Part shown: positions 52,587 to 64,000 of the stretch, in pieces
How positions within the stretch are numbered: the stretch's first letter is position 1
Layout of the letters: each line of letters starts with the position of its first letter
Source: Paragonimus skrjabini miyazakii
Lineage: Eukaryota; Platyhelminthes; Trematoda; Plagiorchiida; Troglotrematidae
DNA length: 64,000 bases
NCBI GenBank assembly: GCA_014338405.1
Contig: JTDE01000462.1
Span: 37,982 to 101,981, forward strand
Direction of reading: 5' to 3'
Translations under genes and position numbers: made by a program
The notes under the pieces: model-generated
What the model was told of the DNA's origin: nothing
What the model saw: the letters and a program-made list of their open reading frames with translations, nothing else
The model's database searches: none

Positions 52587-54050
52587 GCAACCAAAGGTTG
52601 CAGTATGGGCTACACATGGATGACAAATCAACAGCCAGCCGCTGATACCAAAACCCGTTCCAGCACCTCTGGAAAGATGCATGGGAATGCTAAGGATATT
52701 TGTAGCAAGTATGACGTATATCTTTTGTGATCAAAGTGGAAGCACTTCATCCGGAGAGGACAGGAAATCAAAGTTTTTGACACACTTTGTGTGATCTTTT
52801 GACACCATTCAGAAAGTAATCCTCCAGCTCACTTTCTATTAAACACTGTATTCCCCCGTATATGTTCGTCAGGAAGTTTAACTGACGCAGCGTATAACTT
52901 GATAGTCAGCATTTGTGATTTTTAGTTTCATTTCAGTCTGCTTACTCTCACCAACCCTGACTTCTCTTCTGTGGAACTCTGTCTCATTGTTTTAACTCAG
53001 CTGCTAGTCCAGAATATGGGAAGTGTTATTTTAGAGAATATCGCCTCGTTCTAGTAAAACAAACTGTCAGCCAATGGTATCTACTTGGAACAAGTGAAGT
53101 TGATTAAAATTAGTTCAGCTTCCTTTCGTAAGCTGATTTGGTGACAGACATACGTATAGTCTCAGCATGCATGCATAAGTATTGATTGCTTATGATCAGT
53201 TCAAACAGGAGAGTCTGTTAATTGTTTGGGGCAGCAAATGCTAAACCGAATACGTTCACTGGGCGATGCATGTGAAGAAGATCTAGAAGTATACTACGTC
53301 CCGGATTTTAGGTTTCCACGTGAGTTTGTGCACAATTGGACTTGTGTATGACGAAGGCCGAATGACTTCCGCGTTTAGAATCCGCTGAACCTCGCCTCAT
53401 CCGGTTACTCACATTTGTGTTGGTAATAGTTCTGGCTATTCTAACTATCTGGATTTATCGATTTGTCACAAATCTGCTTGTTCACGTGCCAGTAATCTGG
53501 AAAGGAAATTGACTGACATAACGGAGATAGTTCGTCGATTCGAATTCAGGCACACGACCAGCTAGTTAAGGTAAACATTGTATGTCTCTAAGTTTTGTTT
53601 ACTCTTACTCATCCCTGATGACTGTTCGTTTTATTTAACTCACTATGTAGTGTTTCTTCCAGACACCCGGGACTAATAAGCCTGATCGATGGGAGTGTTG
53701 GTTACATGTTAGTACATTTACAAGCTCTAAAACATTGCATTTTCGTCAACCTTACCTGAAGTTATAGCAAAGACAAGAATTTGACCTGACAAAAAGTTCA
53801 GCGTCTAAGCAGGTCTGCTACATTTCTTCGTAACAGTCCGGTAACCTGCGTGAAATGGTCTATGATCTGCATTTTGTTTTAAATTGCAATACATCCGTCA
53901 CTATCGTTTGTTTTTTACTGATAGGCAACCATGAATTCCCTGACTCCATGTTCACGGAAGTTTGCTTCCAAAAGCACATCAACCTGGGGTCAGTCAAGAC
54001 ATTCCGGTATGGAGAACCTAGGATATTGTATATAACCCGAGGGTCCATTC

Positions 54051-54053
<3 letters not shown>
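52587..54053. other. Intronic sequence, no supported gene
   Basis: No recognisable coding or RNA feature lies between the two AT microsatellites. Confidence 0.45.

Positions 54054-54093
<40 letters not shown>
54054..54093. repeat. (TA)20 microsatellite
   Basis: A perfect TA run of 40 bp, about 730 bp upstream of the EndoU start codon. It is likely polymorphic and prone to slippage. Confidence 0.98.
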
Positions 54094-54096
<3 letters not shown>

Positions 54097-54826
54097 GAAT
54101 TCATAAAACATTTGTCATCTCATTTATTTGTAACGGTCATTTTGTTTTCACTTCTAATCTGTTTCTCGTCGCTGACGTATCACACGTTTAGTACGGAGGG
54201 TTTTTCACTATCTGTAACAACTACGATATTACTATCTAGAAAGTGGACGCCATGCGTCTGATTTAACTCCACTAAACGACTTGACATAGTTATATGGAAG
54301 TCTTGTAATGTACCAAGTTGGTTGGTTTACATTTATTTGTTAAACAGCTGTATCTAGTATCACACTGTAACAGAATGATCGCATAACACAACTCATTTGT
54401 ACTACGATGGATATGAAAAAGCACACTGAAAATCCTGTTTTCAGTTTCTCCGTTAAAAGCAGATCTATAAACAAAGTTGTTTACGATAGAAAATGTTTGG
54501 GTGTGCTAACACTTTTTCTTAGAGCTGCAATTAACTGAGCTAGATTTTGGCAGCGAACCATCAAGTATGTTTGTTTAATGAAGAACGTCAAATGTACATG
54601 TTTGGTGCTCTTTATCTGCGCTGATTCGTTCGCCAAACTTACAAAATTTTAGGAACTAAGCTTAAAAAAATACTTCCTCTTCGTGATATACACATTCTTT
54701 CTTTGTTTAACAACTGATAAATTTTCGTCTAATTTCGTTCACCTCAAAAGAATATACGAAATCCTACACCCTCGTGTTCCAGCTCTTGCGAGGTACACAT
54801 CAGATAGTTGATCAATTATTTTCCTC
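54094..54826 (+). other. Upstream region of the EndoU gene
   Basis: AT-rich sequence between the TA microsatellite and the EndoU ATG. No clear TATA box or upstream exon was identified. The in-frame stop at 54809-54811, with no AG between it and the ATG, argues against an upstream exon joining before the ATG. Confidence 0.4.
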
Positions 54827-55636
54827 ATGAGCCTGATCCGATCCATTCCTCGTGGATTACCGTTGCCACTACTAGATGAATTGTCTATCCTGTTCAGTGA
54901 CTACTTTGCACGTCTTGTAAAAACCGATGAAATCTATTTGGAACTGAATCGGGTCAACTGGTCTCGCAGTTACAACCCCGAATCACTGCCCTTACTTCCA
55001 CCACACTTGACCGCTGATCGCGTGTTCCAGTCAGACTTGCAGCAATCCACTCAAGATATTCTGATGCAGTGGGAAGAAGGCGGAAATCGTGAACATCTAA
55101 TCGATCAATTTCTGGCTCAATTATTTCGATCGAGGTTGTTTGGGGACGTGTTTGAACGACTGTGTGGCCGCGGGGCCATCAATTTAAATCGGAGTGAGTT
55201 TGAGCGGGCATTTCGCCGGGTTTGGTTTGGACAGTACTCGTGGAATCAGATGTCCAGCGGTGCACCGAATACATGTGGTTTTCAACATGTTTACATCGGC
55301 GAACATCGCAGAGGAGACGTAAAGGGCTTGCATCATTGGACACGGTATTACATACTGGAGAAAAACGGTCGACTCGTTCTACAATCAGTATTGAAAAAAC
55401 ACCCTAGTTTACAGTTGGCCTCTCTAAGTTTCACAGTAGATAATCTCATGAAACGTTATGGAACCATTTTTTTCGGAATACCTATTGATTTTGAGATTTT
55501 GATATTCTTTTGTGCTTTTCTCATCGGTGGAAGCAGAGATGTGAATTTTATGATAGACGGAGAACGAACCACTGTGGTCTGCTATGATGTGGCGACTCGA
55601 GCTGATGCTTTGGCGACAGCTTATTTCAAGTATTGA
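54827..55636 (+). CDS. ENDOU: EndoU-family (XendoU-like) endoribonuclease
   Basis: A single open frame of 269 codons. EndoU enzymes cut RNA 5' of or at uridines, usually with Mn2+, leaving 2',3'-cyclic phosphates. The family signature is present: CGFQHVYIGEHRRGDVKGLH, then HW, with catalytic histidines predicted at H154 and H169. The catalytic lysine is probably K209 in LMKRYGTIFFG, followed by FEILIFFCAFL, the VNFMIDG strand and a terminal TAYFKY, matching the usual order of the two half-domains. The N-terminal 130 residues are more divergent but keep the helical layout. There is no signal peptide, so the protein is probably intracellular, unlike secreted ENDOU/PP11. The start is set by an in-frame stop 15 nt upstream; splicing inside ATGAG is a remote alternative. 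It lies nested, antisense, in a Shroom-like intron. Confidence 0.88.
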   Translation: MSLIRSIPRGLPLPLLDELSILFSDYFARLVKTDEIYLELNRVNWSRSYNPESLPLLPPHLTADRVFQSDLQQSTQDILMQWEEGGNREHLIDQFLAQLFRSRLFGDVFERLCGRGAINLNRSEFERAFRRVWFGQYSWNQMSSGAPNTCGFQHVYIGEHRRGDVKGLHHWTRYYILEKNGRLVLQSVLKKHPSLQLASLSFTVDNLMKRYGTIFFGIPIDFEILIFFCAFLIGGSRDVNFMIDGERTTVVCYDVATRADALATAYFKY

Positions 55637-55921
55637 TAATTCAGTTGATCTACGACGTTTTCAAACTAAGTTGCTTGTGCAATTTACTTATTCTATTTTG
55701 TTCCGGTATATTTTCTATTCATAAACTAGATAAACCAATTGATAGTTTTGATGCTTCAATGTGTCTTTGTTCACTTCTGTTCACATGCGCTGATATCATG
55801 ACGGTCAACGACAGTTTCAAAAGGAAGTGCAACCGTTTAGCCGTAAACTAGTTTGTACTATATTTGAAATCACTACGTAAGGTTATCAACCGAAAAGTTG
55901 TGGTTATTTATTCAGTACAAT

Positions 55922-55927
55922 AATAAA
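55922..55927 (+). terminator. Poly(A) signal of the EndoU gene
   Basis: AATAAA, 286 bp after the TGA stop. It is the first perfect hexamer found downstream, giving a plausible 3' UTR of about 300 bp. Confidence 0.6.
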
Positions 55928-57639
55928 GACTTTACTCAGATTGGTAACTGTCATAGAAACGTTTACAAACTTTACAGTTTAAGATAATATCAAATTTTGG
56001 AAAACTCGGTTTTTGCATGCCTGAGGTGGTCTGCCAACTGCGTAATGAAGCCACGCTAGGAATTTAAGTAGTTTGTAACATCATCGTATGAAACCTTACT
56101 ACTAATGTTTCCAACTACTTAGTAACCGATTTTCTTTTTTATCTTCCTTTTTACAAGTTTTGTAAATGTTTGTCAAAAACAATCCGGTGGTTTTTCTATT
56201 TAGAATAACTGTAAAATCATTTTCGTGTCATATGTCTAAACTGGCACATATATAAAAACGTAGTAAACGGGCATTTACCACAAAGGACCAGAGAGAAAGG
56301 CATCCCTGTATCCTATATCGTGATAAGGGATTAACTCATGCTGTTGACTTAGATCGCCAAAATTATCACCAACTGCTCCGTTAATGACAGTATTAGTTAA
56401 CGTGTGCATAAGCTTTGTTTACTATCGCCATCGTTGTTGGTAGTAACACGTTAGGCATTGCACTTGCGTGTCACAGAATGACAAACCACAGAAAATAATC
56501 TAGAGAAAGGATGAGCAGTGGACCTAATGTTTAACAAGGTTAGTATGCCTAAGCGAAAACCTGCAACATCACCGTTCCTACGTTTTGCAACCAAAAACCG
56601 AGTCGAAAATAAGATGAATGTGATACGTGCATGATGGTTTTCTCGCGGTTGCGATTATTGCAACTACTCAACGGAGAGCCCAGTTAGTCAACCGTAACCC
56701 ACAAGTCACCTCAGCCGATTAGTTGATATGTATTCTAGCTTTTCCTGCCGCAGACCCTCTGAATCACTAGAGTCCCAGTGTGCAAGAAGACCGCAACTTA
56801 CACGGGTAAGCCAACAGGTAGCTGCATTCATTCGACTATAACATATGTATGTCACGCAGTAATTTAGTGGGACTGTATGACGAGCAGGAGTCTAGTTTCG
56901 TAGACGATTAATTTAATTGGTATGTATTCTAATCAGTCACATTTGTGCCCTCTTAAAAATTAAGGAAAGATGGTTTGTTTGACTTTCGATTCGATGTATT
57001 CGCCCCAAAACCTGATCGTTACGTATTCACCGATACGGTCGGCAGAGTGTGAATTATTTCAGACATCCATGACCCAACACCAAGAAACGATTTACATCTT
57101 ACCATCTAAGCAGCCTTATATCTCAGGGTGATGCTGTTCTTACATTTGCCCCATGTGTGCAACCTGTAGGTAGCAGGGAGCTATCGCTCTATCACACAGG
57201 ACTACTTAGATTAGTAAATACTGAGATAATGTCAACAGGTTATTTTTCCTTTCGTATATCACTACTGCCGTTGACGCAGCATATAGTTACACGAACTGTT
57301 AGGCAACCCTAATGACTCAGTCAGTATTAACACTATCGCGGTATTCATCAAAACATATATATTTAAGGAATCGGTGTATCAGGGATCAGCAAGCATTCTC
57401 GAGGCGAAAGTATACAAACACGTAAACAGTCAAAGTGTTATGAATTCAGCCAAGTGCTTTGATACTAAAAAAAATGGAAGACTTTTGAATAATATCTGGT
57501 GACTTGAGACCAATCATTGTCGGTATAACGGAAGCCTAGTGTATTTCAAACATTAAAAACGAGAAAATTAACATATCACATAGGATTGCTTGTCACCACG
57601 AACGTCAGTTTAGCCCTTTGCATTGATAGCCGATTCAGG
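55928..57639. other. Intronic sequence, no supported gene
   Basis: Nothing recognisable on either strand between the EndoU 3' end and the decayed CR1-like LINE. Confidence 0.45.
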
Positions 57640-60010
57640 ACATTGGCGGTAAGCGACTTGGTCCTTCTGTACTCACCTGGAACCGTATGGTATTTAACCA
57701 ATCATTTAGTTATCCGATCGACCTGACATATCAACCGCTGTCTGCCTTGCAGAACAACGACCGTTTACCTAACGACGCCAAAATCAGGCTTACCTCTGCA
57801 AGATTCTCGCATATCTTATTCGTAGGGGATTTCAATTACCTTGGGACGCCAGTGAGGTTTATACTACATTCACATCATCTGACTGTGGATTTTACTATGC
57901 AGTCATGAATTCCAACTTAAGTGAAAGTGTAAGAGAGTTCACATGGTGGAGTATAGTAGAAACTCTGAGGGCTAGATTTTGGTCCAACAATCGAAGACTA
58001 TGATGACTAATGACTGGCAAATTAATTTTCCTGTTGCCCCTAGTGACCTCGAAGTCATCACACTGTAATTAAATAGGTGAGGTAGAAGTATTTCTTTCAA
58101 CCAGAAACTTCGTAAAAAACCTTAAAAAAGCAAACTGGGTATTTCGGATCGAAGGACTTACAGACATGTATCGGTCTTATACATCAACGCAACCATCACT
58201 CGATGACCACTGGAAGTTTACCATGGACGCCGTCAAAAAATAAACACATGTTTCGTTCAGGCAATCTAGAAGACTCGGGTGCAAAAGCCCACTTCGGTAC
58301 TACATAAGATATTGACTGAGAGTAAAGCGATCGGCTTGAAACGCGTTTTAGGTGGAGAGAAGTGAAAAAGTATAGGATGTAAATCATATAGTCCACAATT
58401 GAGCAATAGCTGCCGTGAGGTCCGACATACCTCAGTATCAGTTAGATCTATCACCTTTAGTATCAACATAAAACTGCTCTAAGGCATTGTTGAGTTCATC
58501 AACAAAAGCCATGCTACAATCACTCGTTTGTCCCATATAGATAAAGTGATCATCTCAGATGGAGGGGCTGTCAACAGTCTTACCAACTAACACCTCAGTG
58601 TGTTCGCAACCGGCTACACAGAGTCACACATCATGCCCTTAAAGCTTCTAGTGCTTGTAAAACAAGTCCCTAGGTCCTGATTTGATCCCTCCTCAAGCCC
58701 TAAAGAAAGAGTAATCACAGCCACCCTAGGAACATTTTACTGGCTGTATACGGACCGGAAAGCTTTCGAAAATCTGGGTGGTGTACACAATGCTCACCAC
58801 TTTTAAAGGCGGTGATCGTAACGAGTTGATTAATCATAATCAGCTTGAATGATGTCTCACAAATCATGGACAGCTTGGTTGGTGACTAGTTGGATACAGA
58901 TTTTACTCGACCTGAGAGCCACTATGGACTTTGAAAGGAGTTCTCGTGTGTACTTGCCGTTTGAAATTATTGGACAAAGACGGCTGCCGAAGATAAATCA
59001 GTTGGTTTTTCTAGACCTCTCTAAGGTCGTCTACCGAGTAAAGCATTTAACACTCTACGTGAAGTTTTGTAATTATATAAAAATGCTCTAATCTTGCTGC
59101 TCATCAGTCAAACTGAACGGGGTTTTCTCGGACTGGTATTGTGCGTTTAGCAGTGTACCGCAAGTACTAGTACACTGTGCTTTCTTCTGTTTGTGCCCGA
59201 AATCCCACCGCTCCTCAAACCATCCGTTGGTATTATGTTCTGTTAACACAATGTTGGCGTATAGCGGAAAGCGTGATTGAAATTGAGATGTTACAGAGTG
59301 ATTAAAGCATACTATGCCGCTGGACCACAGAAACCCGCCTCCAAGTTACCGCAGCTAATCGTGAAGTGACGCACCTCCGTCACTCGGGCTGTACAGATTA
59401 CCTTCTGAGAGGTAAAATACTGGATAACACCATTTGCTGGGGCGAATTGGGTAAGATTGTCCAAGATAACCCTAGCCCGAATAGTGCGAAAGTGGCCAAG
59501 AAAGCCAACTCAGAATTTAAGTTAGTCACTAGCCTATTTGGATGGTTTTACTCAGCCTTTTTCACTATGGTGTTCAATTCGTTAGTACACCCCCGATTTG
59601 AGTTAAACATCAAAGCTTATCATCTTTAATTCCCGAAAGACATTATTCTTAATGAGAAGGTACAAAGTAGAACAACGAAACGGGTTATGACTCTACCTCC
59701 CCTAACCTACCCAGATGAGTGGCGTAAAATGAGACAGTTATCAATGCACTAACTGACAAAGCAGTGAGGATTTGCTTTTCCTACAAACGATCCTCTATGA
59801 CCCCAAAATTCGATAAGATAAAAACAGTTGTGCTCAGGGATTACTGGCCAAAATTACAATATCAGAAGAGATATCTGACTTGCACAGGACACGGTTTCAG
59901 CCTCCAGGCTGGCTCAATCTAGATTAACCTACCGCAGTCTGTCATAACTGCGTTATCTGTAAATGAAGTCTATCGCAAAATTGGTGCACACCGAATGAAG
60001 TATTCAGAAA
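57640..60010 (+). mobile_element. Highly decayed CR1-like LINE
   Basis: Pieces of a LINE polyprotein can be followed in order across three frames. ILFVGDFNY is the endonuclease GDFN motif (about 57820). A PGPDLIPPQALK-like block (about 58670) and KGGDR are N-terminal RT. LDLSKVVYRVKHL (about 59010) corresponds to the LDFSKAFD-like block. VFSDWYC with a VPQ motif comes near 59120. AKKANSEF (about 59500), FNSLVHPRFE and a LPQSV near 59930-59960 form the C-terminus. Many stops and frameshifts show an ancient insertion. It belongs to a different family from the RTE-like copies, since its motif set is that of CR1/Jockey-type elements. Confidence 0.75.
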
Positions 60011-60976
60011 ACTCGATCATCAGGATCATTAGCGTGGAATGAAGACACGTTAGGTCACTCAGTGTTGACGCCAGTCAGCTGTTCTCAGCTGTATGCTGCT
60101 GTGCGACTGTTGGTGTTTGACAGGCAGTGATTGAAATTCTATTCCATCTTTATTTTTCAGTCTTTCTGTTGATCAGCTTCTGAAAGTGAAACAGTCCGGC
60201 GAACTGCCTTTTCTTTCAAAAAGCCGTCCAGCACATAATCAGATGTACACATTTGGCTTCGTTTAATTTGTGAATTTCTTGTAAACCTAATGAATTTCAA
60301 GGGAATAAGATGAGGCCTAATTACCAAAGCTTCAATATCCAACCATAAAATCATATTTTGCAACACGTAGACATGGCACACGATAACTCTGTATTCAACT
60401 CGTCCGAGAGATACAAATTTTTTCACAGTGCCCTTAGTTATGTGTGCAGACAATAAGTACCAAACGTTCACATTCTGAAAATCAATAAGCCACACGCATG
60501 TGAGAATATGATATTAACTGTTCCTGGTCTGTAGCTCACAAGTGCCTTATCCGCCTAAGGACGACTTTAAAATCCCCAAATCGCTCGTAAGCTGTTGCCA
60601 GAAATCGTACAAAGTATGGTTTCCTTAACCCAGAATTTCCAACCCTTCTATTTCCACCTTCAAATATTATGTCTGCAACTTGTGCGACCCGTAAAGAGTT
60701 CCCGATAATTAAAACGATAAGTTGGCATTTGCAATACATATTTGAATCACCATAACCCTAGAAATTGTATGATATGGATTAGTGGAATTTTTCTGGGTCG
60801 CAGTGTCAGCAACTTGCTCTACGGTTGATATCATTGAATGGGTGCTATTGAACACAATCATCGATCGTTCTGACCCCAGCATGTTTAACAGTTTAACCAG
60901 CAAAACTCGGTACCAAAATGATACCTGCTAATCGAATGATCTATGTGAAACATACCAAAAAAGTAATTGGACTCAC
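60011..60976. other. Intronic sequence, no supported gene
   Basis: This lies between the LINE 3' end and the donor site of the 60977-61477 exon. The minus-strand frame at 60157-60495 (112 codons) has no recognisable domain. Confidence 0.45.
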
Positions 60977-61477
60977 TTTCGGTTTTCTGACACATATTCT
61001 AAGTTGTTTGGACTCCAGCCCACTTCACCGAGACAGTTTGAGGGTGGTGCTTGATAATAAAAGTGAGTTTGCAGTGGTGATTTGTTGTGTGTCATGTATG
61101 GGGGGACAGGACATAAACCACTAAGATTCTCGTGTGCGTGTGCCATTCCTGCGGCGATTGATCTTGGTCTCTCTCTTCTAATCGGTTCAAACAGACAGTT
61201 TAACGATAAAGTTTGGGGTACTTCTCCTCTCCTGTATGGACTGGTGCTGATTCTTTTCATTTCGTTGTTGCTCTCATCTTGGCTATGAAAGTCATAACTT
61301 TGCTCGCTTTCGGTCCGTTGAAATGAAGGTTGCTCGACGAGCAGACGAACGTCATCTGGCTCGGCTACTGGTGAGCGCATGGCTCTGGTGGTCACTTGAT
61401 TTGAGCCATGGTGAAGTTGTTCACCCGTAACATCATCTCGCGTGCCAGCATAACGATTTGGAGTTAGTCGACCAGGA
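60977..61477 (-). CDS. Shroom-like gene, most upstream visible exon
   Basis: A 501-bp exon with acceptor TTTTTATTTCTGCTAG and donor CCGAAA|GTGAGT. It begins with one base completing a split codon and ends with two bases of another, so it joins in frame to 24205-24843. It encodes about 166 residues rich in Ser, Arg, Glu and Pro (for example VEQPSFQRTESEQSYDFHSQ and PPYMTHNKSPLQTHFYYQAP), probably disordered. No catalytic or PDZ domain is visible. The link to the downstream exon spans 36 kb and rests on phase and exon-like composition, so extra exons between them, or membership of a different minus-strand gene, cannot be excluded. Further 5' exons lie outside the window. Confidence 0.65.
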
Positions 61478-61639
61478 CTAGCAGAAATAAAAACAAAAAA
61501 TAACGTGACAAACTATCACTAGAAACATGCACTGGCATAGAAGTGAACAACTGGGCCGCAGACAACACAGTGTGATTCCATACACAAACTGTCGTATGTG
61601 ATAATGCCCTAAGCAACTAGTGTAGTGGAAAACGAGCGA

Positions 61640-61805
61640 TCTCACTATACTAGTCACACTACTACTCAGTAGCGTGACACGAGCATGTGTTAGGATATTG
61701 AAGTAACCAGGGGAAAATACAGGAAACATTGGAGTGCAGTTGGGCATGAAATTTTTTTCGGTACATAAAGGAACTGGAAATTGGTAACCACGAAAACCGT
61801 GATGT
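61640..61805 (-). repeat. Left arm of an inverted repeat pair
   Basis: The reverse complement of this stretch aligns with 63055-63210. The core is GTTCCTTTATGTACCGAAAA here against GTTCTTTTATGTACCGAAAA on the right. The match continues through a TGCACTCCAATGTTT-like segment to a CTACTGAGTAGTAGTG block. Similarity looks like about three quarters by eye. The two arms flank the Gypsy gag/protease remnant. Confidence 0.65.
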
Positions 61806-61899
61806 TCTGAGACCAATCGTATATTCAGCTGAATGGGTTTGTTCGTTGTCGTGATAAAGCGTTTCCCGAATGAATACTCCTTGCTCCAATCGCGTTCTT

Positions 61900-63050
61900 G
61901 GTTCAGAACAGTTGGTGCTGTGACCAGGACTTGAGGATGACGATTCCATATCCGCAGACTTCGAGAATGGGGACATCAGGAGTTTCCTGTAGGACTTCGA
62001 GGACGTACCTGAGATGATCACAGTCAAGAATGACCGGGCAAAGCTGGTGGTCCTGCGGATGGTGCTCGAGAGCAGGGCGGAGGCGGTGCTGGAGGCAGAG
62101 CAAAGAGGCCCCGCGAAGTTGAAGTAGGCCGCTGCGAAGGAGTCGCTGTTCACCGGCTTTGGCATGCCAACGGCCTGTAAGGAGGCATTGTGGCGGTTCA
62201 AAAGCGCCCAGGTTGAACCAATAGGCAACGCTTTCTTTTAGGTTGTGTCACTGCGAGGAGCGGTGTTGAGAGCCCTTCGATCAGTTCTTGGATGGAATGC
62301 CACCAGTAGTCAGCCCATGACTACTCTCGTCGTACGTTCGATAACGTTGAGACAATTGACTGGTGCAGCTCGACAACTGATCTAAGAAAACTCTTGGGCT
62401 CTCAGCTAGTTACAAGCAAGTAAACCAATGTAACTGAGTGACCTTCAAAGCGCAGTGAAAATTCTGACTCAAGAAGTGACGGTATTCAGGATGTGGAAGA
62501 GAGAGGAAGGTCGTCGCGATGTCTGCTACATACGCGGAAGACGTTGACATCCGCAAAGGTTTTGCCTACTTGACAAGAAGAGGCCGTACTTAAATAACCG
62601 TTTCAGTGTTTTTTGTTGTTTGAGAAAGAAAATCCGGTAACAGAGTCTACTGGTAAGATGGCGGTTTAGGCCAGGGTAGAAATCAATGGTGGCTCGGAGT
62701 GCTGTTTGATCGGCACTGTGGCGAGGATTTCAGTTATTGGGCCAAGGCCAGGGAAGACTGTTCTACTTTGGGCGATAGTAATTCGAAAGGTCGACGGATT
62801 CACTCTCATTTTAATGGCTTGGCAGAATATGATATCCGAATCGATGGTCACGTAGTCAAATAGCCTCTCATCATTTGCCCCCGACGAATTTCAGATTACA
62901 CTGGGAGGAAATTTTCTTGAACATGCTGAAGCCATGACTGAACTGAAACATGATAACCTAGTAAAGGGGTATGGAGTGCTTCTTTTGGTGAGAAATTGTG
63001 ACCCGCAGCTCAGACAAGTCGAAGCGAAGGTACCCAAACCGATACAACCC
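61900..63050 (+). pseudogene. Decayed Ty3/Gypsy retrotransposon gag and protease
   Basis: A gag-like frame runs from about 61935 (SADFENGDIRSFL) through VLRMVLESRAEAVLEAEQRG, AAAKESLF and EALWRFKSAQ to an RQLTGAARQLI block, with several in-frame TAG codons. A zinc-knuckle relic follows at 62524-62565, with CX2CX4HX4C spacing. Its second Cys is now Arg and one position is a stop. Next comes a retropepsin-like segment (VEINGGSECCLI, with the DTGA motif changed to GTVA at 62712-62723) and a LGGNFLEHAEA end block. RT and integrase are absent. The gag part is clearly GC-richer than its surroundings. The order of domains matches CsRn1-like Gypsy elements of flukes. The copy is non-functional. Confidence 0.75.
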
Positions 63051-63054
63051 TGTG

Positions 63055-63210
63055 ACAACCGGTTGCTAATACCCAGTTCTTTTATGTACCGAAAACCAGT
63101 TCATGACAAATTACACTCCAGCGTTTTATCTTGTGTATTCCTCTTGATTGTTTCAGTATCTAAATACACTCCAAGGCCTCACTACTGAATAGGAGTAGTG
63201 CGTTCGTCTT
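63055..63210 (+). repeat. Right arm of an inverted repeat pair
   Basis: This direct-orientation counterpart of 61640-61805 begins near TGTGACAACCGGTTG and ends near TAGTGCGTTCG. It could be a solo or partial LTR, or another dispersed repeat. The inverted orientation of the left copy does not fit a simple pair of LTRs. Confidence 0.6.
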
Positions 63211-64000
63211 CACTGCACTATATTATTACTGAGTAAGGTAAACTCCTTAGAATCGTTTCGATGAAGCCTTAGGCATTTAGCCGACGAGTTATGATAAAAA
63301 AATCAGCCCAGTTTGAAAGTATTTTTGACCAGTAATCACACTGGGAGAACGACTGTTACTTCATTCCTAACTGTTCCTAGTTCAAGGTACTCAATCATGT
63401 GTTATTGGAGTTAGTTTTGCTCAGCTGAAACAGGTTAGGTGGACTTTGAACGGCAGTGTGAGAAATAAAAACTACTGAAAACGTTATTCAGGATGCCCAG
63501 TGTCTGACTTAATTCGTACTAACTTCAGTAAGGATGTCTTATATATCGTTTAGTTTGAAGAGCAATTATACACATCTTCGTTCAAAGAAAGAACAATCGG
63601 TGACACCAAAATTAAGCAACAGGGATATAAAAAAAGTTGGATGCGAAAACCAGCTATCTGTCAAATGTGAGACGTTGCATAGTTGGCGACATTCAACAAT
63701 TGACAATTCCTCTCACAAGAATAGCAAGCGTTAATGAGCCAGACAACAAATGAAAATTTATATGTGACGTATATGCTGAACAGTTTTAGAATGGGAAATA
63801 AAATATATGAAAAATAATGGAAAGAAAATAGGCGAACGATCAGTCTCACAAAATCAAAAAGCTCTTCAGGGCACAAAAGTGCTATCACAGTCAAGGCTCA
63901 TGCATCAGGACAGAAAAATGTCCTTCATATTGAGACAACTGTCAGATAGGTGGCAACGGTTAACGCCAGGTTCCTCGCATAAATGCGTCGTAGGTTTTTA
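63211..64000. other. Sequence with no recognised gene
   Basis: AT-rich sequence with short frames only and no supported exon of the Shroom-like gene, whose upstream exons must lie further right. Confidence 0.45.

Overview
The window looks like nuclear DNA of a parasitic flatworm, most likely a trematode. This is an inference from four things. Protein-coding sequence occurs as short exons separated by introns of 1 to about 36 kb. The background is AT-rich. There are remnants of several retroelement types common in fluke genomes: a Penelope-like element with a GIY-YIG endonuclease, RTE-like and CR1-like LINEs, and a Ty3/Gypsy gag. There are no bacterial features. Two assembly gaps (runs of N) are present.

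The main gene lies on the minus strand and covers nearly the whole window. Five well-supported exons (60977-61477, 24205-24843, 14050-14443, 12769-12990, 3001-3330, in 5'->3' gene order) each have consensus splice sites, and all their reading phases fit together. A possible last exon is at 1473-1625. The three downstream exons carry pieces that line up in order with the helices of the ASD2 (Rho-kinase binding) domain of Shroom, so I call it a Shroom-like cytoskeletal protein. About 690 residues are visible. The true 5' end lies beyond the right edge.

The 36 kb intron between the first two visible exons contains a nested gene on the opposite strand. It is a 269-residue, apparently intronless EndoU-family (XendoU) endoribonuclease at 54827-55636 with its own poly(A) signal.

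The rest is intronic or intergenic DNA seeded with repeats. From left to right: a tRNA-derived SINE-like unit (about 2.7 kb); a nested palindrome (12.1 kb); a Penelope-like element (17.7-18.8 kb); an RTE-like LINE copy interrupted by an assembly gap (19.4-20.0 kb); a 5'-truncated copy of the same LINE (37.8-38.4 kb); a short 543-bp element with the same LINE tail and a perfect 14-bp target-site duplication (44.6-45.2 kb); a third, minus-strand LINE fragment (51.4-52.3 kb); two AT microsatellites; a very decayed CR1-like LINE (57.6-60.0 kb); and a GC-rich, stop-riddled Gypsy gag/protease remnant next to an inverted repeat pair (61.6-63.2 kb).

I found no convincing previously undescribed system. 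The most useful points are the long Shroom-like gene with its split ASD2 domain, the nested EndoU gene, the precisely bounded LINE-derived insertion, and an assembly gap that appears undersized.
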